A program made the position numbers and the translations under genes. Under the pieces are notes generated by a model. It made no database searches and was not told where the DNA came from. It worked only from the letters and a program-made list of their open reading frames with translations. Positions 36,892-45,822 of a stretch of DNA of 58,735 bases are shown piece by piece (the stretch's first letter is position 1; every line of letters begins with the position of its first letter). The DNA lies in assembly GCA_018333395.1 (NCBI GenBank), contig JAGXSQ010000020.1:1-58735 (forward strand), read 5' to 3'. Origin of the DNA: Dethiobacter sp. (lineage in GTDB: Bacteria; Bacillota_D; Dethiobacteria; Dethiobacterales; Dethiobacteraceae).

Positions 36892-37703
36892 ACATCTTAG
36901 CCGAAAAACTGGCGTCGATGCAAAAAAAAGGCGAGAAAGCCCTCGTCCCCTTTCTGATGGCCGGCGACCCAGACCTGGAGACGACAGAGGAACTGCTACA
37001 GGCGCTGGTTGCGGGCGGCGCCGATGTTATAGAACTTGGCATTCCTTTTTCCGACCCGCTAGCCGACGGGCCAGTGCTACAGGCAGCAGCGGGCAGGGCG
37101 CTGCAAGCAGAGACTGCTCCCGGGGAGGTCATAGCTCTGGCGGCACGTTTTCGCAAAAAACAGGCGCTCCCTCTAGTGCTACTTGTCTATTTCAATATTA
37201 TTTTGCGTTACGGACAGGAGCGTTTTTGCCACGATGCGGCGGCGGCGGGAGTTTCTGCCCTAGTCGTGCCTGATCTGCCATACGAAGAGGCGGCTGTCCT
37301 AACTGCTATCGCGTGTAAGGCTGGGATAATCAATATCAGCTTGATTGCGCCGACAACGAGTGAAAAAAGACTGAGGAAGATTTGCAGTACCGCTGCTGGT
37401 TTCATCTACTGTGTGACGGTGACCGGAGTAACCGGAGAGCGGCAGGCGCTCGACGTGGAACTGCCAACCCTCTTACAGCGGGCGCGTCAATACACAGACC
37501 TACCTTTGCTGCTGGGCTTTGGCCTCTTCGGCCCAGGGCAGGCGGCTCTTGCTGCTAAGCTTGCCGATGGGGTTATTATGGGCAGTGCTTTGGCGCAGCG
37601 CCTAGGCTCTGCTGTCGGTGTGGAGGGAAAATACCATGCTGCCAAAGACTTTACTCGTTTGCTGAAAAAGGCCCTCCGCGGAGGTGAACAAAATGACAGT
37701 TGA
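36888..37703 (+). CDS. trpA: Tryptophan synthase alpha chain
   Basis: The 271-residue alpha subunit releases indole from indole-3-glycerol phosphate and channels it to Trp[13 protein letters not shown], the catalytic Glu in [17 protein letters not shown] (which also has the catalytic Asp), and VPDLPYEEA are present. It is the last Trp-specific enzyme of the operon and overlaps the DAHP synthase start by 11 bases. Confidence 0.96.
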   Translation: MNILAEKLASMQKKGEKALVPFLMAGDPDLETTEELLQALVAGGADVIELGIPFSDPLADGPVLQAAAGRALQAETAPGEVIALAARFRKKQALPLVLLVYFNIILRYGQERFCHDAAAAGVSALVVPDLPYEEAAVLTAIACKAGIINISLIAPTTSEKRLRKICSTAAGFIYCVTVTGVTGERQALDVELPTLLQRARQYTDLPLLLGFGLFGPGQAALAAKLADGVIMGSALAQRLGSAVGVEGKYHAAKDFTRLLKKALRGGEQNDS

Positions 37704-38550
37704 AGAGAAGGCAGGCGCAATTTCTTGCCCTACTAGGCTCGCAAGGAAAGGCAGAGTTATCGACTTAGGAGCGGTGCGTATCGGTGGAGGGGCCCTAGTA
37801 ATCATGGCCGGACCGTGCGCAGTGGAGGATGAAGAGACACTGCTGGAAGTGGCTTTGGCTGTCAAGGAGGCCGGGGCTCAGGTGTTGCGGGGCGGTGCCT
37901 ACAAGCCGAGAAGCTCCCCTCACAGCTTCCAGGGGCTTGGTCGGCCGGGGCTGGCCATGCTGAAGAATGTGGCCCTGATCTCAGGTTTGGCGGTAGTGAC
38001 TGAAGTGCTGGACACCCGTGATGTGGCAACCGTGGCGGAGGTGGCCGACATTATTCAGGTTGGCTCCCGCAACATGCAAAATACGGCCCTGCTCAAAGAA
38101 GTGGGCCGTATGCGGCGACCGGTACTGCTCAAGCGCGGCATGTCGGCTACCATTGAGGAGTGGCTGCTGGCGGCCGAGTACATCCGGGAGTCGGGAAACC
38201 AGGAGGTGATTCTTTGCGAGCGCGGCATCCGCACCTTTGAAACGGCGACGCGGAACACTTTGGACTTAAGCGCCGTCTCCTTGCTAAAAGAACTGACAGA
38301 GCTTCCTGTGATTGTGGATCCGAGTCATGCTACTGGCCGAAAGAGCCTAGTGGCTCCGATGAGCCGCGCTGCCGTGGCGGCCGGTGCCGATGGTCTGCTC
38401 GTAGAGGTTCATCCGTGTCCGGAGCAGGCGGAGTGTGACGGACAGCAATCTTTGACACCTCCGGAATTCAGCCGCCTGGTGGCACAGGTGACAAAAACAA
38501 GGGAGATCATGCAAGAATTCGGGAATGATTTTCTTGACGTAGTTGGATAA
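37693..38550 (+). CDS. aroF: 3-deoxy-7-phosphoheptulonate (DAHP) synthase, type I beta, no regulatory domain
   Basis: DAHP synthase condenses PEP and erythrose 4-phosphate, the first shikimate step. The 285-residue product has [46 protein letters not shown], and [12 protein letters not shown]. It begins almost at the barrel, lacking the N-terminal ferredoxin-like domain of the 338-residue Thermotoga type and any chorismate mutase fusion. Feedback control at the protein level is therefore unlikely, and control would come from the T-box. The ATG 37693 follows GGAGGTGAACAAA. Confidence 0.94.
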   Translation: MTVEEKAGAISCPTRLARKGRVIDLGAVRIGGGALVIMAGPCAVEDEETLLEVALAVKEAGAQVLRGGAYKPRSSPHSFQGLGRPGLAMLKNVALISGLAVVTEVLDTRDVATVAEVADIIQVGSRNMQNTALLKEVGRMRRPVLLKRGMSATIEEWLLAAEYIRESGNQEVILCERGIRTFETATRNTLDLSAVSLLKELTELPVIVDPSHATGRKSLVAPMSRAAVAAGADGLLVEVHPCPEQAECDGQQSLTPPEFSRLVAQVTKTREIMQEFGNDFLDVVG

Positions 38551-38595
38551 TAAAGATAGAATATGGCATATGATGAACAAAGAGGAGTGTGCAAA

Positions 38596-38808
38596 ATGAG
38601 TCATCACGAAGAAAAAAAGGGCCGGATTACTAAGGAGATGACCATCGCGGAAACGCTGCGGCAAAATCCCAAGGCGTCGCAGGTCTTTATGCGCTTTGGC
38701 ATGCACTGCTTTGGCTGTGCCAGCGCTACCGGTGAGACGATAGCACAGGCGGCAGTTGCTCACCGCTTAGATCTGGACACGCTACTTCAACAGCTAAATG
38801 AAGCCTGA
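38596..38808 (+). CDS. DUF1858 redox-disulfide small protein
   Basis: This 70-residue protein matches DUF1858, described as a hybrid-cluster-protein-associated redox disulfide domain: MTIAETLRQNPKASQVFMRFGMHCFGCASATGETI. The CFGC pair is positioned for a disulfide or metal. AGGAGTGTGCAAA precedes the ATG. It is the last gene before the operon terminator, so it is transcribed with the trp genes; why is unclear. Confidence 0.85.
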   Translation: MSHHEEKKGRITKEMTIAETLRQNPKASQVFMRFGMHCFGCASATGETIAQAAVAHRLDLDTLLQQLNEA

Positions 38809-39706
38809 GAAAAAATACCGCGCAAGCGGTATTTTTTGCAATGGACAAAGCTGGGGACTTACTTTTATCATCCTAGCCGGGGTGCTGTGGGGTGCTACCG
38901 GAACAGTGACTAAGTACATCTTTGCTTTCGGGCTGGAGCCACTGACGCTCGCTCTGTTGCGGATTGGCATCAGTTTCTTTACGCTTTTTCTTTTCTTCTG
39001 GCTGACAGGCAGGAAGATTAAGCCGAAGAGAGAAGACTGGCTATTTTTCATGGTTTTTGGGGCTATCAGCGTTGCGCTCTTTAATATCTTTTACTTGTCG
39101 GCTATCCAGCTGACTAATGTTAGTACTGCCGTGGTGCTTCTTTATACGGCACCGGCTTTTAGTGTGCTGGTAGCGCGCCTTGTGCTACAGGAGAGACTGA
39201 CGGCCCGAAAAGCTGTCGCCGTGTTCCTGACGATTGTCGGTGTTATTCTGATGGTGGGAGCATATCGCCCCGCCCATCTGGCGTTTAGCTTGACGGGCAT
39301 TTTATACGGCCTTGGCTCCGGTTTCACTTTCGGCATCTACAGCGTTTTTGCAAAAGCGGCCATGCGGCGCGGCTACGGCAGCCTAGAAACAGTAGTTCTG
39401 GGACTGGGGATAGGATTGCTATTCCTGACCTTCGTACGCGCTCCTTGGGTTTTATTGCCGCTGGCCACGGCACCGCCTATGCTCTGGCTGCTCGTTTTGG
39501 TGGTAGCCATTTTTTGCACCATGCTGCCCTACATCTTATTTGCCAATGGCCTGCAGTACATTGAAGCCGGCAAAGCGACACTGGTAGCGGCCGTGGAGCC
39601 GATAGTGGCTATCGTGCTGGCGATGCTCTTGCTGGGGGAGACGCTGGCTTTTACGCAGATGTTAGGCGTGGTAGCTGTGCTGCTCGCTATCAGGAGTCAG
39701 ACCTGA
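38798..39706 (+). CDS. EamA-family (DMT superfamily) transporter
   Basis: A 302-residue protein with ten membrane segments and two EamA repeats, each with a late PxxxxxxxxxxxGE region (YTAPAFSVLVARLVLQE; AAVEPIVAIVLAMLLLGE). Substrate is unknown; relatives export amino acids or metabolites. The only ATG before the first helix is at 38798, within the DUF1858 gene, has no ribosome binding site, and is followed by the trp terminator hairpin inside codons 5-14. The next in-frame start is a GTG within helix 1. Translation initiation is therefore unclear. Export of an aromatic compound is possible by context only. Confidence 0.82.
   Translation: MKPEKKYRASGIFCNGQSWGLTFIILAGVLWGATGTVTKYIFAFGLEPLTLALLRIGISFFTLFLFFWLTGRKIKPKREDWLFFMVFGAISVALFNIFYLSAIQLTNVSTAVVLLYTAPAFSVLVARLVLQERLTARKAVAVFLTIVGVILMVGAYRPAHLAFSLTGILYGLGSGFTFGIYSVFAKAAMRRGYGSLETVVLGLGIGLLFLTFVRAPWVLLPLATAPPMLWLLVLVVAIFCTMLPYILFANGLQYIEAGKATLVAAVEPIVAIVLAMLLLGETLAFTQMLGVVAVLLAIRSQT
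38810..38837 (+). terminator. Terminator of the trp operon
   Basis: A perfect 12-bp inverted repeat, AAAAAATACCGC (38810-38821) and GCGGTATTTTTT (38826-38837), with a GCAA loop. It starts one base after the DUF1858 stop and lies inside the annotated 5' end of the EamA gene. Confidence 0.85.
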
Positions 39707-39713
39707 CGTTGTA

Positions 39714-40670
39714 TTATTTGTCGGGTACTTCTGGCATGGGCGCCTGAAGGTCAGTTTTTGTGTGCTTTTTCAGTCTTCGCAGCGCCAGAAAGGCTAAGGG
39801 AACAACGATTATGGCCAGAGTGAGCAAGTAAGGTAGTGCTGTCAGCAAAAAGACCAAGGCATTGGCAAGCGAAGCGAGCAGACCGTTAATGGATGCTGTT
39901 AACCCCAGCAGACCGCGTTGCCAGACGCCTCTTAACCCTGCTCCGGTGATGACGGGACTGGCCTTCGGGCTCTCGGTCAAATGAATGTTAACCGTGGCGT
40001 ACTGCACCTGGTCGCGCAAATAACGGAACTCACCAGTTAGCGACTCCAACTGACCTCGTACTCGTTCCAGCTCCTTTTCAATGTCCAGAATTTCCCGCAC
40101 CGTTTTAGCCTGCTCCAGAATAGAATGAAGACGCTGCTCCTGACGACGCAGGTTGTTGATTCTGGCCTCCAGGTCGATATACTGCCTGGTAACATCACTG
40201 GTATACATATGCCGCGTGATTACTTTCCCGAATTTTTTGGCCTCCAGCAGGAATTGGTCAAAAGCTGCTTCCGGTACCCGTGCCGTTACAGAAGCAGAAC
40301 GCTGCTGTTCCCGACCGCTAAAGGAGGAATTGGTGAGCATGCCACCGGCCTGCCTGGCCAGTTGTTCAAGGCTTGCCAGCGCGGGCATCAAGTCAGGTAC
40401 TTCCAGGTTTAGATCGGCGTTGCGGATTAGGCGCTGCTGACCTTGAGAGGGCAGGCTGCCGTCCGGTATGATGATTCCTCCGGGAGAAGGCCTGGCCATA
40501 TTTTCTATAGTTGCCATGTCTTTGGAGGTCGCAGCCGGGGACGGCGGGCTTGCTGGCATGCTGATGTTAGCGCCGGCGTCTTGTTTGTCTCTGATCCCGC
40601 AGCCGGCCAAAAGTAGGAGGGCTAAAAAAAGAACCACAAAGAAGCCTTTTCCTTTGCTAACTGTAACCAC
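39714..40670 (-). CDS. DUF4349 lipoprotein
   Basis: The 318-residue protein starts with a GTG and has a lipoprotein signal peptide with lipobox LLAGC (Cys24). A low-complexity Pro/Ser region follows, then the DUF4349 domain (RNADLNLEVPDL.., VTARVPEAAFDQFL), a coiled coil (about 170-215, LEARINNLRRQEQRL, IEKELERVRGQLESL), YATVNIHLTE, and one C-terminal membrane segment. The function is unknown. It is convergent with the EamA gene, eight bases apart. Confidence 0.85.
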   Translation of the reverse strand: MVTVSKGKGFFVVLFLALLLLAGCGIRDKQDAGANISMPASPPSPAATSKDMATIENMARPSPGGIIIPDGSLPSQGQQRLIRNADLNLEVPDLMPALASLEQLARQAGGMLTNSSFSGREQQRSASVTARVPEAAFDQFLLEAKKFGKVITRHMYTSDVTRQYIDLEARINNLRRQEQRLHSILEQAKTVREILDIEKELERVRGQLESLTGEFRYLRDQVQYATVNIHLTESPKASPVITGAGLRGVWQRGLLGLTASINGLLASLANALVFLLTALPYLLTLAIIVVPLAFLALRRLKKHTKTDLQAPMPEVPDK

Positions 40671-40759
40671 ATCCTCTATATTTTTGGTGTCTACGCCTTT
40701 GTTTGTTTCGACGCAGACTGACGCAAAAAGGTTCCCTGTAAAATTGCCAAAAGTGCTGT

Positions 40760-41758
40760 TTACTTTACGCCCATTTCTGCTAACATGCGCTCTACTACAA
40801 CTTCCTTGGCATATTTCTCTATGGGATGGTAACGCACTGGTTGTCGGGCGGCGATGTCCACGATTTCTGTCAGGGCGTACGGCGTATACAGGTTATCGGG
40901 ATGAACAAATTCGGGGAAACAGAGAGCGCGGGGCGCTGCCGGTACTGCGCCAAGATAGATTGCTTCGATGAGCGAGACAGGCAGCATGTCGGCAATGGAA
41001 GTAGTAACTACAACTCTGGCTTTGGCAAGGCTTTGCAGATAGGACTGTTTATCTTTATTATAAATAAATTCCAGCCCCTTTTCCCGTGCGGCTGCCAGCA
41101 AAGGGGCAAGAGAAGGATTCCCCGCAATAAGTCTTGCTTCCGGAATCCCGGAGAGGTGCTGCACGCGGAAACCGCATTGAGAAAGCAGATGTGCCGCCTC
41201 GATTTCCAGGATGTGCAGTTTTTCCAGGGCGAAGCGCTGATTAAACACTACGAGGGGTTTTTCCTTTGGAAACCGCAGGTAAGGCTGCAGCGCCCGGAAA
41301 TCAAAAGGGAAGCCGGTGACGACTACCCTGTCAGCTAACTCTGGATAGGCACGGCTGATACAGTTCCTACACCAGTCTGAATTGGCAAAAAGCTTATCGT
41401 AAAGTGCCAGCCGCTTTCTTTCGCGCAGCTCCTCTTTATCCAAAGAGAAGATGAGTGGGTCAAGGTGTCCTGCGGTTAGGCCTACTACCAAGCCGTATTT
41501 ACGGCCTTTTTTATGGGCCACCAGTTCAATTAGTTCGCTTTGCGCCCAGCCGATAAACCAGGCATCTTCTTCGGAGCTCGTGACTCTCAAGTAATGTTTA
41601 TAGGGTGCTGCTGCTCCCCGCCAGTCATAGGGGGGCAATTCCGTAAATTGAACATGAAGTCGTAGCAGCTCTCTGCGCACAGCGCGGCTAAAACTGCCGG
41701 TCCAGCTTTCCTCTGCGTCATGGTATCCGGCGAAATAAAGAATCGCACTCGCCTCCAT
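40760..41758 (-). CDS. Putative GT-B fold glycosyltransferase
   Basis: This soluble protein of about 332 residues has a GT-B-like layout: an N-terminal half with Asp/His-rich loops, and a C-terminal half with EARLIAGNPSL, YNKDKQSYLQSLAKARVVVTTSIADMLPVSLIEAIYLGAVPAAP, and FPEFVHPDNLYTPY. The GGE-like loop SLIEAIYLGAVPAAP resembles the nucleotide-sugar site of GT4-type enzymes. Acceptor and donor are unknown. ATG 41758 or TTG 41767 may be the start. It is divergent from the tandem GT2 gene, so both probably act on the same glycan. Confidence 0.65.
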   Translation of the reverse strand: MEASAILYFAGYHDAEESWTGSFSRAVRRELLRLHVQFTELPPYDWRGAAAPYKHYLRVTSSEEDAWFIGWAQSELIELVAHKKGRKYGLVVGLTAGHLDPLIFSLDKEELRERKRLALYDKLFANSDWCRNCISRAYPELADRVVVTGFPFDFRALQPYLRFPKEKPLVVFNQRFALEKLHILEIEAAHLLSQCGFRVQHLSGIPEARLIAGNPSLAPLLAAAREKGLEFIYNKDKQSYLQSLAKARVVVTTSIADMLPVSLIEAIYLGAVPAAPRALCFPEFVHPDNLYTPYALTEIVDIAARQPVRYHPIEKYAKEVVVERMLAEMGVK

Positions 41759-41847
41759 TGCCTCCAAAATCCGCTCTGCCCTAGTGCCGCGCCAGTTCCT
41801 AGAGTAAATCGTATGCGGAAAATATCTTTCTCATACACAAGATGCAT

Positions 41848-41876
41848 CGGACAAAAAGGGGCGGCTGTCATATTAT
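41848..41876 (+). promoter_or_regulatory. Possible promoter of the tandem GT2 gene
   Basis: CGGACA (41848-41853), a 17-base spacer and TATTAT (41871-41876), 20 bases before the start codon. The -35 box is weak. Confidence 0.4.
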
Positions 41877-41896
41877 TAAGGGGAGGGGAGGAGAGA

Positions 41897-43492
41897 ATGA
41901 TGAAAAATTTTTTAGGAGGCTTATCTCCAAGAGTTGGCGTGGTTCTTCCAGTGTACCACCAGCAGCGGAGGTATATCGACGAATGTCTAGACTCTGTGGC
42001 AGCGCAGCGCTTCCGCAACTTTAAGCTTGTCATTGTCATTGACGGAGCAAATGATTCAACCGTGGTGGCCGTTAAACATGCTGCTAGGCGGCTGACGGTT
42101 CCGTTTGAAATTCTTCACCGCCGGGATAATAGGGGCATTGCCTTTTCCTTGAACGAGGGCTTTGCCAGACTGTCGGATTGTGACTATTTTACCTGGCTTT
42201 CCAGCGATAATCGTTATCAGTCGGACTTTTTGTCTACACTAGTGGAGGCTTTGGAAAGTTCCCCCGCTAACACGGTACTGGCATATTCACTGTTTTACCT
42301 GATTAATGAGGGTGGGGCGCGACTAAAGCCCCCCGGTCCGGAAAAGGTTTCCTTTATGCAAAGACCCAAAGAAGATATTTTTCAGCACAGTTTTATAGGC
42401 CCTTCTTTTCTCTTTAAAAGTGCAGCCTATTTCCAGGCGGGCGGATATAATCCCAGATATGAGAAGGTGGAGGACCACGAATTTTACATGAGAGTCCTAC
42501 AGTTAGGGGATATAAAATTTGTCCCGGTGATCCTAATGGAGTACCGTTTAGGAGGTAAATACGCCTATACCACCAACTCAACGCGAGAGGAAATTATGAA
42601 TAAAAGTGCGCTGGCTGGCATAGAAACACGCCGGCAAAGAGGTGATCTGCCGAAAGTAAGCGTGCTGATGCCTGTCTATAACCAAGGGAGATATATTGCC
42701 CGAGCCATCGGCAGCGTTCTGGGGCAGACTTTCCCGTCTTTTCACTTAGTTATCGTCGATGATGGCTCGACCGATCAAACTTGGCATGAAATAAATAAGA
42801 TTTTTGATGCGCGCATTATTCCGCTCTGTCTGTTAAAAAACAGGGGGCAGGCGGCGGCGCAAAATTTTGGCTTGAAGTTTGCCTTGGGGGAATATATCCT
42901 AGAGCTGGATGGAGATGATTGGCTAGAGCCTCATGCTCTGGAAACGTTGGTCCGGGAGATGGATCGCCAGCCGGCAAACGTTGGCTTGGTATACGCTAAC
43001 CGCCGCTTGTGGTTTGAAGACGATCTTGGTTTGCGGCAGGGCCCTGTGATTCCCGGCACTAAATATCGCGACAAATACGAGGTTCTGGAAAAATTACAGA
43101 CCCACTGCCCAAGACTCTACCGTAAAGCAGCCTTAGAGGTGGTGGGAGGGTGGAGGGAAAGGGTTTACGATCAGAGGCTGATGCCGCAGGACTTTGATCT
43201 GCTGCTTAGACTTGCTGAATCTTTTCAGTTTTGTTGGGTGGATCAGACTCTATACCACCAGCGCCGTCATACGGCAAATAGTACGGTGCTGGAAGCAGAG
43301 CAATGCCATAGTCAGCTAAAGTATGTTGTCAAAGAGGCTTTAAAACGGTGGGGCAGTCTTTATGAGCCAATTTTTCACATGGAGGGAGCATTTCTCAAAA
43401 AAGTCCAACTGGTCGAACCTGCGCAGCAAGGGGTCGCACAGAATGAGGAATTAATTTCCCACCAGAAAAAAAACATCAGCCAACGCATGTGA
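41897..43492 (+). CDS. Glycosyltransferase with two tandem family 2 (GT-A) domains
   Basis: The 531-residue protein has two GT2 domains. The first (about 12-230) reads VGVVLPVYHQQRRYIDECLDSV, VIVIDGANDST and a LSSDN metal-binding-like motif. The second (about 250-480) reads VSVLMPVYNQGRYIARAIGSVLGQ, VIVDDGSTDQT and LDGDDW. The second has canonical DD and DxD motifs; the first has DGAN and SSDN, so it may have a different donor or be weakened. The start ATG (41897 or 41900) follows GGGGAGGAGAGA. It is probably a polymerising or two-step enzyme for surface polysaccharide. It ends 10 bases from the convergent NUDIX gene. Confidence 0.85.
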   Translation: MMKNFLGGLSPRVGVVLPVYHQQRRYIDECLDSVAAQRFRNFKLVIVIDGANDSTVVAVKHAARRLTVPFEILHRRDNRGIAFSLNEGFARLSDCDYFTWLSSDNRYQSDFLSTLVEALESSPANTVLAYSLFYLINEGGARLKPPGPEKVSFMQRPKEDIFQHSFIGPSFLFKSAAYFQAGGYNPRYEKVEDHEFYMRVLQLGDIKFVPVILMEYRLGGKYAYTTNSTREEIMNKSALAGIETRRQRGDLPKVSVLMPVYNQGRYIARAIGSVLGQTFPSFHLVIVDDGSTDQTWHEINKIFDARIIPLCLLKNRGQAAAQNFGLKFALGEYILELDGDDWLEPHALETLVREMDRQPANVGLVYANRRLWFEDDLGLRQGPVIPGTKYRDKYEVLEKLQTHCPRLYRKAALEVVGGWRERVYDQRLMPQDFDLLLRLAESFQFCWVDQTLYHQRRHTANSTVLEAEQCHSQLKYVVKEALKRWGSLYEPIFHMEGAFLKKVQLVEPAQQGVAQNEELISHQKKNISQRM

Positions 43493-43501
43493 CTGGCGGG
43501 C

Positions 43502-43918
43502 TTATTTGCTATTCAGCAGCTGCTGATGCAGCTTGTCAAGTGTTTCGCGGTTGTTTTCCCAATATAGCATGGTGCGAGCTTCCTGGTAATGCAACCAGCA
43601 ATGTTCAGTATGTTCGAAGGAAAGACGGATGCGAGGAGGGTTGGCTACTTCTACGGCCAGCACGGAAATGGCGCATTTTTCTCCGTTCATATTAATAAAA
43701 AAATAGTGCCTGGGATCTATAATGCGTTCGTAGATCTCGATGCCTGTTTCCTCGTTGAGCTCCCTTAGGGCGGCTTGGCGATTAGTTTCTGGCTCCTCAA
43801 TAAAACCGGTAACGGGTTGCCAGTATCCTCCCAACTCATAGTTGCGCTTGAGCAGCAGATACCAGGGTTCATTGTTTTGCCACTTATAAAGAAAAACCAT
43901 GATACAGCGCCGCAACAA
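43502..43918 (-). CDS. NUDIX hydrolase
   Basis: A 138-residue protein with a full Nudix box at residues about 38-60 (GFIEEPE, then RELNEETGI). It hydrolyses a nucleoside diphosphate linked to another moiety; similarity to dihydroneopterin triphosphate/dATP pyrophosphatases (NudB-like) is suggested by overall pattern only. The TTG at 43918 follows AAGGGGTGAT; an in-frame ATG at 43900 has no ribosome binding site. Confidence 0.88.
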   Translation of the reverse strand: MLRRCIMVFLYKWQNNEPWYLLLKRNYELGGYWQPVTGFIEEPETNRQAALRELNEETGIEIYERIIDPRHYFFINMNGEKCAISVLAVEVANPPRIRLSFEHTEHCWLHYQEARTMLYWENNRETLDKLHQQLLNSK

Positions 43919-43939
43919 AATAGATCACCCCTTAGCAAT

Positions 43940-43968
43940 ACTATACCTCTAAAGGTTCTAGCGGGCAA
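43940..43968 (-). promoter_or_regulatory. Promoter of the NUDIX gene
   Basis: On the minus strand TTGCCC (43968-43963) and TATAGT (43945-43940) are 17 bases apart, 22 bases upstream of the TTG start. Confidence 0.6.
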
Positions 43969-44048
43969 GCCTGACTGTATCAACAGATAGCCTTTAGTAT
44001 TCTATTCCCCTGTTGCGGTAAAACTACGGACATGAGGGGGAATAGCTG

Positions 44049-45353
44049 TTGACACATTACGATGCTGTAGTGGTGGGTGCCGGTCCGGCTGGCTCCACGG
44101 CCGCTTTTTTTATGGCTTCCAGCGGCTTAAAAGTAGTTTTGCTGGAGCGTGGTGATTACCCAGGCAGCAAAAATATGTTCGGGGGCACAATTTATGCCGA
44201 ACCGTTGGCAGAGGTTGTGCCGGAGTTTTGGCTGGAGGCGCCTCTGGAGCGCGCCGTAGTACGGGACGGAGTTTGGCTGCTGGACCGGGACTCCGCCGTG
44301 GAAATCGGGTTTAGCGGTTTGCGTTTTGCCAAGGCGCCATTCAACAAATTTACAGCTCTCCGTCCACGTTTTGACCGTTGGTTAGCCGAAAAAGCTGTTG
44401 CTGCCGGAGCCGCACTGGAAACAGCAACTGTAGCCCGTGAGCTACTTTATGAGCGCAAAGTTTTGGGCAGGGGTGCTGTTTGCGGCGTAGCGCTGGACGG
44501 TGGCGAAAAAATCACGGCGGAGGTAGTGGTGCTAGCCGAAGGAGTACAGGCCTCCTTGACCCGAAAAGCCGGCTTGACTGAGCCGTTATCGGCTGACCGT
44601 GTGGGCTTGTGGGTCAGGGAAGTACTTTCCCTGCCGGCGGAGAAAATCGAGGACCGCTTTCTTTTGGAAAAAGAGGAAGGGGCGGTATTGGCCATGGTGG
44701 GTTATCCTACAGGGCAGAGTATCGGACTGGCCGGGATTTTTACCAATCGCGATTCGCTTTCCATATTGCTCGGAATGCCGCTGCACCTGCTGATGGAGAA
44801 CAGAGTCAGCTTGCCGGAACTGCTTTCCTCTTTCAAAAAGCATCCTTTGGTGAGGCGACTGATTGCCGGTGGAGAGAGCATGGGATACGCAGCGCACTTG
44901 ACTACTAGGGGAGGAGTGGCCGCCAGACAGAAATTTTATAGTGATGGGGTGATGGTGGCCGGCGAGGCCGCCCTGATGGTTAGCGGGCGCCGCGGGAGCG
45001 ACTTGGCGATGCTTGCGGGCAAGCTTGCCGCGGAGACGGCTGTACAGGCCAGAGCCCGCGGGGACTTCTCGTCCCGTATGCTGAAAAACTACAAGCGTAA
45101 GCTGGAGGCTACCTTTTTTATGCAGAATATCCGTAGTGCCGCGGGTTCCGTTAATTACTACGATAGATATGGTGATGCCGATTATTTGATGAGCACCCTG
45201 GCCAATGAACTGGCTTATAAGTTTTTTCAGGTAGAAAAGGAAACAGACGAGGAGAAAACGGCCAAGATGACGAGTCTTTTGCTGAACAAACAATTGCCCG
45301 TCAAAAGCGTGCGTGACTTGCTGGCGGGGTTGCGTGACTGGGGGGTCCTTTGA
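44049..45353 (+). CDS. fixC: FixC-like FAD-dependent oxidoreductase (ETF:quinone oxidoreductase family)
   Basis: This 434-residue flavoprotein starts at a TTG. The N-terminal FAD fold is YDAVVVGAGPAGSTAAFFMA with ERGDYPGSKNMFGGTIY, diagnostic of the FixC/ETF-QO family. A C-terminal segment (FMQNIRSAAGSVNYY, then LANELAYKFFQVE) also fits. FixC accepts electrons from FixAB in electron bifurcation or passes them to quinone. fixA and fixB are not in the window. The stop overlaps the fixX start (TGATG). Confidence 0.88.
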   Translation: MTHYDAVVVGAGPAGSTAAFFMASSGLKVVLLERGDYPGSKNMFGGTIYAEPLAEVVPEFWLEAPLERAVVRDGVWLLDRDSAVEIGFSGLRFAKAPFNKFTALRPRFDRWLAEKAVAAGAALETATVARELLYERKVLGRGAVCGVALDGGEKITAEVVVLAEGVQASLTRKAGLTEPLSADRVGLWVREVLSLPAEKIEDRFLLEKEEGAVLAMVGYPTGQSIGLAGIFTNRDSLSILLGMPLHLLMENRVSLPELLSSFKKHPLVRRLIAGGESMGYAAHLTTRGGVAARQKFYSDGVMVAGEAALMVSGRRGSDLAMLAGKLAAETAVQARARGDFSSRMLKNYKRKLEATFFMQNIRSAAGSVNYYDRYGDADYLMSTLANELAYKFFQVEKETDEEKTAKMTSLLLNKQLPVKSVRDLLAGLRDWGVL

Positions 45354-45625
45354 TGCTTGACAAAGATTATCTGGCAGTAGTGGAGATTGTCCCCAGTGGC
45401 GAAAGCCATATCTGTCTGGCCGACAGCGGGCGTTGCCGTTCCTGTGAAACAAAAATCTGTCTGCGGCTCTGTCCTTCCGGTGTGTTTGTTTGGGACGAAT
45501 TAGCAGAAAAAGCGGAGGTGTCTTGGTGGCGCTGCCTGGAATGCGGGGCTTGCCAGATAGCCTGCCCTAGTAACATAGAGTTTCGCTATCCGCGGGGCGG
45601 ATTTGGTGTCAGCAACAGGTTTTGA
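45353..45625 (+). CDS. fixX: FixX-like ferredoxin
   Basis: The 90-residue protein has eight or more cysteines: CRSCETKICLRLCPSGVF and CLECGACQIACPSNIEFRYPRGGFGV. The second block is a normal [4Fe-4S] ferredoxin motif with the PRGGFGV ending typical of FixX. It would exchange electrons with the FixC flavin. Translation is coupled to fixC. Confidence 0.9.
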   Translation: MLDKDYLAVVEIVPSGESHICLADSGRCRSCETKICLRLCPSGVFVWDELAEKAEVSWWRCLECGACQIACPSNIEFRYPRGGFGVSNRF

Positions 45626-45662
45626 TCTGGTAGCCCGGAGGGCAAGAGAGTGGTGCGCAGCC

Positions 45663-45800
45663 CTGACGCATGCAAAAACGATTCAGTAATACAGTGTTTG
45701 ACGCGGATCGCCCGGCAGATATCGATAAAACCGGTGTGCAAAAGGCGTAATAACGCTAATTTAGGGCTTTGCGCAAGCTTTTAAAAAAATCATGCGTCAG
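45663..45800. repeat. 10-bp inverted repeat enclosing non-coding DNA
   Basis: CTGACGCATG (45663-45672) and CATGCGTCAG (45791-45800) bound 138 bases without a gene, between fixX and the citramalate synthase promoter. No target-site duplication is evident. A shorter palindrome (TTGCGCAA) lies inside, near 45770. It may be a small non-autonomous element remnant or a chance repeat. Confidence 0.35.
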
Positions 45801-45822
45801 CTCTGAGAGGGGCGTTAAATTC

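Noticed and set aside
41720..41896. N-terminal extension of the tandem GT2 protein by 59 codons
   Set aside because: The extension overlaps the divergent glycosyltransferase start and lacks a ribosome binding site, while ATG 41897 has GGGGAGGAG directly upstream.
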